Below, piece after piece: positions 27,882-40,390 of a DNA stretch of 64,000 nt. A program made the translations under genes and the position numbers. The stretch is from Setaria digitata. Its lineage: Eukaryota > Nematoda > Chromadorea > Rhabditida > Setariidae. How positions within the stretch are numbered: position 1 is the stretch's first letter; each line of letters begins with the position of its first letter. The stretch is from assembly GCA_003640385.1 (NCBI GenBank), contig RCAB01000048.1:168313-232312 (forward strand), in the 5' to 3' direction. The notes under the pieces are model-generated. The model saw nothing but the letters and a program-made list of their open reading frames with translations. It ran no database searches and was not told the DNA's origin.

Positions 27882-29149
27882 GTTTGTTGTAATGTTTTTC
27901 GTGTCAACATTGGAATGAAACACAGATAAACATAAGCAGACCTGCAGTTTAGCACACTTTTGTTCCTTTCCACAATTATCCTAAAATCTAAAACCGGTTG
28001 ATTTTTCATGCTTCAAGACTTCTCTGTCTAAAAATTTAATGTTATTAAGAAATGAAAGGAATAAAACAGTCACACAGAATTCTCCAGCATTAAATGGTGC
28101 ACTAATTGCTTATGATTTTATAAACTGTCTTATCTCTTAGTTTTTGATATACACTTTAATAGATTTAACTGGTTTCTTTTCTTTTTCTTTTTTTGAAAAA
28201 GACTGCCAGACTTATGAATTCTCACTTAGCCTCTCTTCAGGAAATTTGCTTACCAAGTTTTCCACATTACTGCCAAAATGTGTATTATAGTTCCTCAATT
28301 TGAAAGGGAATGCTTTTTTCTCGTTTTCAAGCAGAATGGAATTCTGTAAGAACTGATTAGAAAGTAACATACAAGTTCATTCCTACCCCTAGATTTGTCA
28401 GTTATGAATTCCAAGTGAACTGTCCTCGCCCGCTAGATACCAAAATCTAATTAAAGGTGTCGAATACGACGGGATTGCACACATTCATTTCAAAAAATTT
28501 CATTCGCACGTGCAACTTTATCTGCAGCTTTTCGGTTGGTCTTTTTGTCCTCCGCAGTATTTAGAAGTACCACAACACCACAGTGCCAGAGGACTTAAAC
28601 ACTTGACTAATGTTTAACCCTTCCCTAGTTGAACTCATTAAAAAAATGTGCGACATGCTGAATAGATTTCATGAGGCTTATTAATTTACAATAAAACAAG
28701 GGCGATCAACACTGAAAACAACAAATATGAGACAACAATAAATTAACACTTGCTATATTACCGAATAGCAGTAACAATAACCAGATTCTAAACGATAATT
28801 GGCTGCTCACAGTGGCAATCATGATACAAATGGTATTAAGAGCATGGCCTCAACTAAGTTTATATTGAGAATTAAGTGTAATAATAGATCATATCAAGAG
28901 AATCAAATGCAAAACACATTGAAGATAAGAAACAAACACTATGCATAACATTTCGGATGGATAAGATCGAAATTATCGAAGACTTATGCAGGTAGTATAG
29001 TCCGAACTTCGTAAACATTAAACTGCTTGAAATTTTGGGATAACTTTTAAAAAGATAATTTTCGCTGAAATGGTTGCTTAAACTCAACAATTAATCGTGC
29101 TTCACCCATATTCAACAGCCTTGGACATAGAATAAAATAAAAACAAAAT

Positions 29150-31842
29150 TCAAAGCTCTGAATGCTCTTCTTCCACTTCTGTTTGGTCGTCTTTCGAGAC
29201 AGTATTTCCTTCCGTATCTTCCTCAACTTCAGGTTCTTCTTCTACGGGTTCGTCCAATGATACGTCCATTGTCCGGCGAAGAATCTGAAAAATGCAAATA
29301 ACCCTCGTTGATACACAACTACAAAAAAAGGACAGGATGAACACATTGTCACATCTCCGAACACTGAATGGATGTACCTGCTCAATTCGGTCGGCAAATC
29401 CAACCTGATCACCAAGAGTGAACCCAGACCGCAATGTCGCCGTTTCAAAAAGTAGTAGAGCTGTACTAGTAGCTTTCTCATCATTTTTTTCAGACTTCAC
29501 AAGACGAAGTAATTCCCTGATAACAGGATGGCGTGGGTTTATTTCGAATGTTTTCTTCTGATTTGCATAGAACTCCTGCAATAAATCAGTGAAGATCCAT
29601 TATAAAGTAACCTTCCCAGTTCAACTCGAAAAATGAATAATAACCTGAGTTGGATCATATGATTTTGCATGTGCTTGAGATTTCATAATTCGTTCCATGT
29701 TGCCTGACCAACCGTACGAAGATGCGACTAGTGCACAAGGTGACTGCACCAAACGCTGTGAAACGACCGCCTTCTCAATTTTATCCTAAGAAGATAAAAT
29801 ACTGAGAAACACTGTATTAAATAAGAAAAAGTCCTTAATGAAAGCCAAAACAGCAGTGAATTAAAATTCCAATCTTTTCTAATCGTAGCTGACAGAATTA
29901 GTGAATTTTAATCGTGATTTTCGATGCAGGTCGCACTCATTATGTAAGCGAGGGGAATAAATTACTGTTTAATAGATAATTTTCTTAGTATGTTGTGAAG
30001 CTTAAGACGAAAAATTTTTTTTCGAACTAATAATCTCTGTAAACCATTATTCGGAAAAGAAATTATTCTGCAGAAGTTAAAACTCTATATCCCACTCACC
30101 TTAAGAGCAACACTTTTAAGCCAACTTGTCAGTGGTTCAAATTCTTTTTCTAATTGTTTCTGTACTTCTTTACTTTTTTCACTGTCTTCAATTTTGAGCC
30201 CTTCTTTAGCAGCATTCTGAAATTTCTTCCCGTCGAACTCCGGCATTGACTGGATAGCATATTCGTCAACAGCCTCCACCAGATACAATACCTCATAACC
30301 TTTCTTGAGCAAACGCTCAACAAAAGGTGAAGATTCAACCTACAAGAAAAAAAAAGGATTTAAACCCATAAACTGAAATTCTAGAACGATTTAATCTTTC
30401 TTAACTTTTTGAAGTTCCATCGAAAAGAATACTGACTTATTTACATGAAACATGCTGAAAGAGCAACCTCCTCTCGCGAGTTCCCAGCAACATAGAAGAT
30501 CATCTCTTGCTTATCCTTCATTCGGCTCACATATTCAGCCAGTGATGTCATTTTTTCCTGCAACGATGAAAATATAGAAAAGATAACGAACTTTCAATGT
30601 CTTCTCGCAAAAGTCTAAAGAGTTCTGAATGAAAACTGGAGATATCGTGTTAATATATGATGAAATATTGACTTTACTATTAGAAGAATAGAAACGCAGG
30701 AGCTTTGCAAGGCGTGTTCTATTGGTAGGATCTTCCATGATGCCTAGCTTGATATTTGTACTGTATTCCTTCCAGAAACCTTCAAAGTCAGCAGGTTCCA
30801 TCTTCTTGAACATATCTAGTACTTTCCTGACAAGTTTCTTCTTAATAACCTGGAACAACTGAGCTATATATTATTCTTCTTTTGCGTCCACAAAACCGAC
30901 CAATCTTTTTTTATTAACTGGAATACAAACCTTCAAGAGCTTGTGCTGTTGAAGGGTTTCACGGGAAACATTCAATGGTAAATCATCTGAATCAACTATA
31001 CCACGAATAAAAGACAAATATTTCGGCATCATATCATGGAAATCATCAGTGATGAAAACACGACGCACATACAGTTTGATGTTATCTGTGCCCTAAAATT
31101 GAATGAGCATGTTTTTAATAACGATAAACAAAAAGCTGAAGACGACAGTTGAAGCAGGGAACACCGATCCATCATGCCTGAACTGAAAAATTTAGTGTTT
31201 CAAGGAATGCAGCAAGGCATACCTTTCCGTAATTCTGGAACATGTCAAATGGACTATGTCGGGGAACGTAGAGGATGGATTTGAAGGTGACTTCACCCTC
31301 GGCTGTAAAGTGTACATATCCAAGTGGGTTCTCGTGATCCTGAAACAAGCAGTGATGTAACGCTGCTAAGCGAACTGCATCCTTCAGATGAGAGAAAAAC
31401 TCGTAATAAAGTCGAAATACAAGCACGGCCAAGTTGGCTATAATCAGGCTGACCAAAATCGCTCAGCTCTTCCACTTTTAAAAAAGATTTCTCAAATATT
31501 TATTTACAAAAGGACTAACGAAGTAAGTGGTATGAAGGTAGACAAGATTAATTCACCTACCTTCGTGATACTTTTGTAAAATTCGTTGTACTCTTCTACT
31601 TCAACATCATCACTCTTTCGCATCCATATTGGTTTGACATTGTTGATTTTTTCCCAGTCCCATGTCGTTTTTTCAACCTTCTTCGTTTTCGGTTCCACTT
31701 TGTCTTCTTCAACTTTTCCATCAGCATCTTCGATCTTTTCTTCAGTCACCTTTTCCGCTTCTTCTTCTTCTTCAGTGGGTTCTTCGACCGTTTCAGTCTG
31801 AAAAACTCAACAGAGTAACATCATTCTTTTTCAAAATGTTTG

Positions 31843-31873
<31 letters not shown>

Positions 31874-33592
31874 TGGACAAATCAATTACCTTTGACTGCC
31901 ACAAGTAGATGTTAAAATTGATGAACTGACTATACTTTTCCACTAAGTTCTTCAACGTATCAGCTTCTAGGAAGTCATACGCTTCTTCTTTCAGATGAAG
32001 TGCAACTTGTGTACCACGCTTAAGAGTTGAGCCACGAGGGTCTTTTGCAATTGTGAACCTTCAAGTTCAGGAAATAAAGTCCACTTTTACTCATTAAATT
32101 CACAAATATAATAAATCACACATCACACAAGCAAAGCTTCCAAAGATGAGCCACGAAAACAGCCCATGTGAGAGGAAAGGGCGACCTATCCATTTTTAAC
32201 TTTATCTGAAGACGAAAAAACAGAATTTAATGGAAACTTACGAAGAACTGTCCGATTCCCAGATGTACTGATCATCATCGTTATGTTTTGAAGTCACAAT
32301 AACACGATCTGCAACAAGATAGGCCGAATAGAAACCAACACCGAATTGCCCAATCATATCATGTTGTTGTTCTAGTGAAGTAGATGAATCCAGCAACTTC
32401 GACAAGAACTCTGATGTTCCCGATCGAGCAATCGTGCCCAAATTATTGACCAAATCTGTTTTTGTCATCCCAATGCCAGTGTCTGTTACATACAACATGT
32501 GATTTTCTGGATCTGCCTGAAATTTAGGAAAAAGTCAGTTTGAAAAATTTAAAAAAAACTACACATGCAAAACAATTTTTAAAAGAAAGAAAAAAACAAA
32601 GTGAATTATGCCTTAATGCGAATTGAGAGTTCGTCAGTAGCATTAAGAACTGCTGGATCCGTCAACGACAGCAAGCGGATTTTGTCCAATGCGTCTGAAG
32701 CGTTCGAAATCAATTCACGGAGGAAGATCTCTTTATTTCTGAAAAATGTGAAAGACAAACACATGCCCCAATATGTTAAGCATTTAACCCATCAGTTTGA
32801 AAGAAATCTAAAGTTTATTATATCAAACTAACTGTCATAAAGTAAATTTCGAGCTCACTTGTATAAAGAGTTAATAATCAGCTTCATCATACGATTGACT
32901 TCAGCCTGAAAGGTGTGTTTCTCAGCTCTAGTTCTCAATTCTTTCATTTCTGCAACAGAAAGCCCATCCAATTTAATTGCCTCTTCTTCTCTGAAACCAA
33001 ATAACTTTTTTTCTTTTAATATAGCACGAACATCGTGACCAAAGATGCAGTCAAGTAAATATCTTCCATGTATAGAATAGGAAGTAAAATCCAACCTCTG
33101 AATAACTTCATCATCCGTTTTCGAGCCAGTCTTAATTTTTCCAATATTTTCCTTCACCGTCTCTTGATCACTTAACTCACCTTTAGCATTCACTCTTGTA
33201 CTTGAGAAAAAACCTAAAAAAACAGTGGTTTGACTTTTCCACAGTCTGGCTCCCTTTACATGGAATGACCCAACAAATGGCTGTTATAAGGCTAAAGTAA
33301 GCGAAAAACTATGAAATTTAAGGCGCTATTCAATCGGGAATGTTGAGCAAGCTGATTTAATTCTATCAGAAGTGGGGAGACTAAATAGTTCAGTCTGCTG
33401 AGAACCAATTAAACAAATGAGAATTTGAGCATGCCTACGCAAGCAATTGGCTGCAAGCGGTCAAAATAATATCCTCTTATTTATGAAGCAGAGACTGTTG
33501 GGCAGAAAGAAAGGCATAGAAATATAATGTATACCAAGAGCAACGAGGATGACGGTAAAAAGAACGAGCCCTGCAGAACAATTATTCATCAT
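29150..33592 (-). CDS. enpl-1: Endoplasmin (GRP94), ER HSP90 chaperone
   Basis: Fifteen exons on the minus strand: 33592-33535, 33213-33096, 32990-32859, 32738-32612, 32516-32242, 32058-31890, 31797-31561, 31339-31223, 31092-30931, 30849-30673, 30557-30468, 30339-30100, 29785-29645, 29575-29378, 29284-29150; 791 residues (human 803). It starts with a signal peptide ([19 protein letters not shown]). N-terminal ATPase motifs are [17 protein letters not shown] and [15 protein letters not shown]. An acidic linker follows, then the middle domain ([41 protein letters not shown]) and the dimerisation domain ([10 protein letters not shown]). The acidic tail ends HSEL, a KDEL-type retention signal. 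It folds secreted and membrane clients in the ER lumen. Intron 4 lacks a GT donor: the frame demands AAG|GCATAA. ERSE- and UPRE-like sites lie upstream. Confidence 0.98.
31843..31870. repeat. Homopolymer A-run in GRP94 intron 6
   Basis: About 28 consecutive A (T on the sense strand), placed in the pyrimidine tract zone of the intron. Confidence 0.9.
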
Positions 33593-35037
33593 GGAAGCGA
33601 TGTGCTGATTCGTCCACGTTTCAGTTGGTAGGGAGAACAAGAACGTGACGAATACCCTGAAAAGTGACCTCCGTTAGGTGCCTACAATGCACCACACCAC
33701 CACGCAACTTTTTGCGACAAAACCGCGAAATATACACTGACACACGGAACACACGCAACTCCAGTACGGCACTACTAAAACGACTGTACAGTAATGTTCC
33801 CCGAGCTTGATACAACTAAAATATTATCCACCCAACCAATCAGTTTGTCCCACCCACCCCACAACATTCTATGATTAAGCACAATTTGATTGGTCAGATC
33901 GTTATTGCGAAAGTCTACGTCATCTATTTCACGGAGACACTATGAAAATCTGAGGAGTTGTCCTTTCCAGCAAGGATTTGAAGTCACGTTTCGGTGATAT
34001 TGTTACGTTTCTGTTGATTCTCATTTCAGTTGGAGACCTGACTTCAAAATTTACTCTTATGTACATTTGCTTATTTGGTTTACTGTTTTACTCAATGAAA
34101 ACGAGTGAGGTTCTACTGTAACATTTCTAAGGGAATAACGAGTAAATGGAATTGATTTGTGAACTATTTCGAGCAGCATTTACATCCTTTTACATTACCG
34201 CTCCTCGAAACATACCTCCCACAGAATTCTTCAAGAATCATTGACTTTTTATTTCCTACATCTTCACTACCAGAAAGTAACCCACTCCACCATTTTCACT
34301 GCTTCACTTCCTGTCCCTTGTTTCACTTCATTTTATACCCAGTAATACCTTTGCTTTTCTTTTGATCATCAGCTTGAAACGCGAAATTTTCACACAAATG
34401 ACTACAGAAAAGTAGCCGTATGTGAAGCTGGGAATAGAGTTAACTTTTAGTTGGGAGAAATATGCCAACTAAAAGTATTTTTTCCTGAATCCAGCCTACA
34501 ACAAGCATGAAAAAAACTCAGGGGAGGGACCAGAGTCTCAAGAACATAGATTAACACATCACTCATTCCAAAACTCCATAATGACAACGAACATTACCAC
34601 CACCCTTCACCAACTTTTGCAGGACGTGCTGTCTTATATTTGGAAACGGCTGGACGAGTGGTAGGTGCCATTTACATCGACCTAGTTTTAGATTCCATTC
34701 GCTTGCTTTCGTGGTGTTCCATTTTCCTTAACCTTCATCAAAACTAGAAAAAAAAAGGAGATAATCACTATCGGAGAGCTAATTAATGATCATCTGTACA
34801 CTATAAACCTGAGTACTGTCCTATTTCAAACGCTTTGAATTGTCAGAATTTTAGTATACACAAACAAACTTCCTGCTTTGCTATTGGATATTCGATTTCC
34901 CTAGCCACTAAAATCCTATCATTGTCAATCTTTGAGGTAAAAAACTTCATAGTAACCTATCCTCGTCTTATCAGGGGTGATATACTCACCAAATCATCCC
35001 ATTACTAACATATACTTTTTAGACTGGAAAGTACAAG
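33593..35037. promoter_or_regulatory. Shared divergent 5' region of GRP94 and SPP genes
   Basis: 1445 bp separate the two start codons, which point away from each other. The GRP94-proximal 350 bp hold the stress-type elements annotated separately. On the SPP side an ACTTTTTAG acceptor ends at 35022, 15 nt before the SPP ATG, consistent with trans-splicing. No coding exon seen in between. Confidence 0.6.
33836..33854 (+). promoter_or_regulatory. ERSE-like element CCAAT-N9-CCACC
   Basis: CCAAT, exactly nine bases, then CCACC: one base off the vertebrate ER stress response element CCAAT-N9-CCACG. It sits about 245 bp upstream of the GRP94 start codon. A second inverted CCAAT lies at 33889-33893, and CTACGTCA (TGACGTAG on the other strand, UPRE/CRE-like) at 33915-33922. 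The match is seen; function in this organism is inference. Confidence 0.5.
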
Positions 35038-38000
35038 ATGCCGGAAACTGCTACAATATCTCCTGACAACATTACCGCCACTGTTCCCAATATTGCTGTC
35101 ACTTACACAGCGAAAGAGCAGGTTAAAAGCTAACGTTTCACTATTCAAATCAGTTCTTTTTCTAAAGTGAGCACTTACTCTAACTTTTGTGAAACAAGAG
35201 GTACTTATAATTTATACCTTTGGGGTATGATTTTATATTACTACAGAAATAAGTTTTTTTTTATCAGAATTTATCGTGTTCTTTTTGCCAGGTCTTTTCT
35301 TTAGAGTAACAATCGGAATGTATAGAGAGGTATTAATAACTTTATCCATTGTCTAAGAATTTCTAAAATTTCTAAAAAACTTACAATTATCGCGTAAACC
35401 TTCCAGGGCACATGAGAGTACTTAGCTGGATGATAAAATATACATTTATTTACGTTGTCTCAAACGGAGGCTGCTCATAACAATCTTGTTAGATAAGTAA
35501 GTGGTATTCACACAGTATTTAATTTTTTTCTGCAGATAACAGCTTATGGTTCCATATATGGTATGGCATTGTTTTGCATTGTTATCGGTAGCATTCGTTC
35601 CCTATATTTCGTGCAAAAACATATGCGTAAAAAGCGACTCATAGAAACTTCGATTACAATGAATGAAGCAAAAAAGTTTCCATTAACGGCATCATGTGTT
35701 TTATTCGGGCTTTATATCTTTTTCGGGTATGTTTGCTTCATTGCAGAGAATTTTTATAACTTGTGGGAGACAGTAGTTGAGAAGACGTCGGTGTTGTGAT
35801 AGTTTAAATTTAAAAAAAGTGGATGATGTTGCTGATGTCATAATTCCATCTATGTGAAAGTGGCTGGGGTTGTGGGCATACAATGAAAGTAGAATAATAT
35901 AAGATAAAAATTTCATGGCTGTTTGAGTGTATTACTTATACATAGTTTCTGTCAATAATACAAGGTTAGCTTCTGTCAGTAATATATCAGTGAGATAATC
36001 TTAGCATTTGAAGTAACATCATAAATGTTTTCTGCTTTGACAAAATTTAAGCAACAAAAGTTGTGATTTGAAGATGCGATACCGAATGCCGCTGGAGAAT
36101 TTTTTCGATAGTAAGCAGTTATTTGCCATCTAAGCTTTCATCACGTCTTGAAACATTTCCCTTGCTGACGAATGCTACTGACTTCACATTGCTTACTGAA
36201 GAACGCGCATCAAAGACGTTGTTACAGAAGTTGTTGGGGGTTTTGCCTATCATCAACCAAGCCAATTTAATGTATTTACTCCTGATGTTGTTGTGTTGGG
36301 AAGGTAAAGTTAGAGTTTTGGAAACTCACTTAAGTTATTGAAAACTCTTTGATTAATTATAATATTCAAAGTGCATGCTTTTAAACCTGAATGAATGCCA
36401 GTTTTTCTAATTTAACTTGACCAAATTGTGCATTTTTCAGGATGCGTAGCTCTTGCTGCAATTTTAAAGCCAATCTTCTCCTATATTCTTTGTAAGCTTC
36501 CCATTGGAAATTATCAGCCAAAAATGAATTACCCGTACTTGTGGTCTTTGAAGAAAGGAAAAATAGAGATGGAGGAAGGCGACATCGAAGGGGCAGCCAA
36601 TAATGATTTTGTAGGTAATATGTTTTTGTTCTGAAAAAAATGATTCTTGTTTTATGAGTGGCATTGCAAAGATAGAAAAGTGTATTTTGTCTGGAAATTC
36701 TTGTTAATATGCGATACATCTTTGCTTCTGATTCATCCTAGTTTCAGGAATATGTCCTCAAAATTGAGTGGGACACTCATGACATTGTTGCCATACTGTG
36801 CTGTTTGTTCGTAGGTGTATCACATCTTTACAAGAGGCACTGGATAACGAATAACATACTTGGTGTTGCTTTCTCGATTTACGGTATTGAAAGCATACAT
36901 TTATGTAGTTTTAAGGTTGCTTTCTTGTTGTTCACATATATCACAAAAACTTGATGTACTTGCTTTGTCATGATCATTCTTCATTTTGATGTTTTCATAT
37001 TTTAGTTTTGTGCATCATGTTATCATCCTTTCTGGAACATGATCCGAAATTTATTCTAGGCAGGAACAATGTTATTGGCCGGACTCTTTATTTATGATGT
37101 TTTCTGGGTATTTGCTACCGATGTAATGACCACAGTTGCTAAGGGTATTGATGCTCCCTTATTACTTCAGTTTCCACAAGATATCTATCGTCATGGAGTG
37201 GGTAATGCTGGGAAACATGCAATGCTGGGTAAGGTTCCGTAAAACCAAAAACTTTGATCAATGCATTGTTTATTATAACTTTCTCTCACTTTATTCGTTT
37301 CCATAGTTATGCAATACTTCTTTTCTATTCTAAGCAGTGTTGAATTTTGAGCATTAGGAATTGGAAGTGTGGATAGAATCGATGAGCGTTTACTTCTTTT
37401 TTATTGTCATTTTTTGTAACTGAAGTTTAAAGAGTAAGGTTAGTCTTGAATTCTTATGCCAGTAATTCACTCATTGTAGGTCTGGGTGATATTGTGATAC
37501 CAGGAATATTTATTGCTCTACTTCGACGATTTGACCACTATGTCGGTTCAGACGGTAGTCACAGGAAACCTCGTCATTACTTCCTCATAACTACAGTAGC
37601 ATATTGTCTTGGTCTGATGATTACAATGGGTGTAATGCATTTTTTCAAGGTAAAGTCCTTTTTTAAGTTACCCAGAAAAGTTATGTTGATGGTATCAAAG
37701 TGTCTAATATGTTGCTTGTTTGTTCATCTTTTTATTTAAGTAGCGAGGAATGTAAGATATGCGAACACTATTTTGCTACTTTATTAATAATTCATCAGGC
37801 TGACAACCTTATTCAGATATCTAGAAGTTAAACCTTATTCAGATATTTAGAGGTTAAAGAAATGTGGTAATAGAAGTAAAGTCCTTTGAAAGTTTGTGAA
37901 TTTCACTACCGTACTTTTTTCGATTCATTAAATATTTTTCAGGCAGCACAGCCGGCACTGCTTTACCTAGTTCCAGCATGTGTATTAATTCCTCTCTCAG

Positions 38001-38110
38001 TTGCTAGCGTTCGTGGTGAGGCTTACGAAATGCTGAATTACTGTGAGGAACATCTAATCGAAAAAAAGAATCAGTCAAAAAAGGGAAAGGATGAAAAGAA
38101 AATGAATTAG
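35038..38110 (+). CDS. imp-2: Signal peptide peptidase (SPP/HM13), intramembrane aspartyl protease
   Basis: Eight exons: 35038-35121, 35536-35726, 36119-36303, 36441-36610, 36748-36915, 37060-37228, 37480-37649, 37943-38110; 434 residues (human 377). Presenilin-type catalytic motifs are intact: YD with Asp279 in LFIYDVFWVF, GLGD with Asp326, and PAL at 383-385 in QPALLYLVPAC. About nine hydrophobic segments are visible. SPP cleaves leftover signal peptides and some tail-anchored proteins within the ER membrane. The lumenal N-terminus has an NIT glycosylation sequon, and the tail is lysine-rich, ending KKMN, a KKxx ER-retrieval signal. Relative to human SPP there is an extra segment of roughly 45 residues (about 93-135) between the first two transmembrane segments. 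All phases agree. Confidence 0.96.
37805..37856. repeat. 26 bp tandem repeat in SPP intron 7
   Basis: Two adjacent copies beginning AACCTTATTCAGATAT, differing at two positions. Confidence 0.85.
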
Positions 38111-40111
38111 TGCTTTGAATACTGTTGTATTTATCTGTCAATTGATCAAAATTCTTTTATTCTTGACTGCTGGATTGACCTATTCCAAAGCACATAATTG
38201 TCTTCCACTTTGCTTCTTTGCGGTAGTTGTTTGTTACCAGAATATCAGTAAGTTGAGGAATAGAACTGCAAATTTTGCGCCATGTGCATCATTTATGTGG
38301 TATTCGCCTTTAAAAATACTTTTTAAATTGGAAAGTTGTTGCATATTTTAAAAGTTTTGCATAACATGCTCACCGAAAATGTTTCCAAGAGTGTTTTTGA
38401 AAGTAGTTATGGCCGTTTTCACATCGCGGCGGTACAATCAGGATTTCCTGTAGGAAATCGTCCAAAAAAGAAAAGCTGATTTGGGGCGCGAATTTGTATC
38501 ACTTCCTGAGGTTCATGTGTGGTAGGGGTTTTGTGCTTAAATCCTTTGTTTTGGTTGTGATAGCCTGTTTGCTCGCTTGTAGTGGTAGTTTTGACTTTTA
38601 CAAGCTTATAATGGTTTTTAAAAAAAAAGTTTCTTGTATTTGCTAGCAAATTTTATTTTTTCCAAGTCTTCGTTTCTTTCTTTATGGTGTACTATATGGC
38701 GATTAATTAGTTTTTTACTGTGTTGTTTGAGTTTTTAGGAGTTCTTCGCCCAATCTTTATGGATGTTATTTTGTTTCACTACGGTTTTTCTCAGAATATA
38801 TATATATATTTTTTTTTTAATGCACAGGCAATTCGCTTGGATGAACATGGCTTTATTGATATTTCTGTTTTAGTGTGGAATGGAACAAGCAGCAAGCAAT
38901 TTTTTTTGAACTTGAGGTGCTCGGAAGTGCTTGGTTTCTTTGCATGTGCAGTAGCTGCAACAGCGGCTTGCAAAGGATAAGGAATACATCCAAGAACTGT
39001 TAGTAAATAAACACATCATGCAAAATGATCTAATGATAATCAGTGAATATGGCAAGATCAGATCACTATTACTGCTGCTCTTAGCATTAGAAGGCCTCTG
39101 TACTGGATGACTTCTGTTATGTTAAACCTGGGAGAGAAATAATCAGGAGAGAACGTGAGAAAGGTGAAGGTTCGAGCGTAAATGTTAACTGCCACGATAT
39201 CAATCAACTTGTGATACGGCCCCGAGCAGGGGACAGCAAGGCTAGAGAGAAAGGAAAGGAGGGGGATAATGGTTATCGCCGCAGTGGTAATGTATGTTGA
39301 TTATAGTAGTGGTCTGTGCAATGGCAGGTAGGTACACACACACACACATCTGCCTATGCAGTGAGCCGAGCATTATCATGATGTTGATGAGGGAAATAGT
39401 ATGTCACCATAAAAGAAGGGACGATGTCCTCTGCCTTCCCGCCCTGCCTCTTGCTTCCATGCTAACAACGCACAGCATGCATGATAACACTGATAACGGG
39501 GTAGCAAACTGCATGGCCTGGGCAGTGAGTGACATTATCATTAGCGAGAGTAAAAGGAGCTATTGACAGGGATGAGCAGCAGGACACATGGCACACGAAT
39601 GGGCACAGTGTTGGTGACACTGATATCGATGATATGGTGCCGAAGGCGAGAGTGCAATAAGGCCATCTCATCGCCAGCGAATAGCAGTAAGGGACTGCGC
39701 TTCTCGAGGCTTGTGGACACTGTGAAGGAGAACGGACAGTGGAGGTGCGACATCACATCCTACTCCACTATCACCTCCTCCATCCTACAATCCACCGCGA
39801 CCGGTTCACATCCACATCTGAAGTCACTATCAACCACCCAGCAGCAGAGCAGTGCGTCCCCGTCCTCCTTCCCGCTCCCCGCCATAAACTACTTACCATA
39901 CACTGCAGAGATAATCACAATCACACCAGCGACCCTCTCCCTCTCCGTGGAGTGAAAAGTGAGACTCTGATGCATGATGTATCAGAAACCATTACCTTTT
40001 CAACTAATGTACAATAGTCATCCACTGACCTAGTTCTAAGCCTCACACATAAAACTGCTTTTACGTCTTCCTGACAGTAGCATCTACATCAATCCAAATA
40101 GTAATTCAACT
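38111..40111. other. intergenic region downstream of SPP
   Basis: No recognised gene. The stretch from about 39.2 to 39.95 kb is GC-richer than its surroundings and includes a short (CA)n near 39335; a plus-strand frame at 39563-39955 is compositionally biased (S/T/R) and I do not treat it as coding. Confidence 0.4.
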
Positions 40112-40390
40112 TCAGCTTGTCACTAACTGCGTGAGGTAAATAATCATAACCGAAATCCAGTTCACAACAGTTGTCCCGATTCCGGAAATCCATTCACTAA
40201 AGCAGCAAACGAGACAGGGAATCATCCCCAACAAAAATATCGAAATTAACAAAACTTGGCTACCCATCAACAAACTTCTGAAATTTTCAGGAGCTGGGCT
40301 TGCTGTCTTACCAGCTGAACCAAATGCATTTCCAGACGGTACACAAACTCTACGGTCATATATACTATGTTTTCCAATTATTGATAACAT
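40112..40390 (-). CDS. Hypothetical small membrane protein
   Basis: Single open frame of 92 codons, ATG to TGA, with two hydrophobic stretches (LLISIFLLGMIPCLVCC and a second near the C-terminus, VVNWISVMIIYLT) after a polar N-terminal 40 residues. I do not recognise it. It lies between a convergently oriented SPP gene and the GATA gene. It may be a lineage-specific gene, a single exon of a larger one, or chance; no splice partner was found. Confidence 0.3.
   Translation of the reverse strand: MLSIIGKHSIYDRRVCVPSGNAFGSAGKTASPAPENFRSLLMGSQVLLISIFLLGMIPCLVCCFSEWISGIGTTVVNWISVMIIYLTQLVTS

Larger units (their letters stand above)
22093..29149. other. 7 kb gene-free interval between FNIP and GRP94
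   Basis: I find no family-recognisable exon on either strand. Contents include a TTTTCAG acceptor (minus) ending next to 22138 that probably marks the FNIP 5' end; a degenerate AAAT repeat; a GC-richer patch at about 24.9-25.35 kb; and a long T-run at 27854-27881. Short open frames at 23405-23587 (+), 23969-24154 (+) and 24521-24703 (+) are rich in K/R/S and not convincing. Confidence 0.45.

Noticed and set aside
30580..30672. Open frame running on from GRP94 exon 10 ([12 protein letters not shown] and following)
   Set aside because: Human GRP94 alignment continues instead with the exon at 30557-30468; the read-through is intron 10.
33000..33090. Apparent in-frame coding continuation inside the GRP94 N-terminal region
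   Set aside because: The segment reading [14 protein letters not shown] to KKLFGF has no HSP90 homology and is bounded by GT and TTTCAG in matching phase; it is an intron that happens to lack stops.
39563..40017. Two overlapping plus-strand frames of 130 and 92 codons
   Set aside because: Overlap in different frames, composition biased by a GC-rich low-complexity patch, no recognisable domain.
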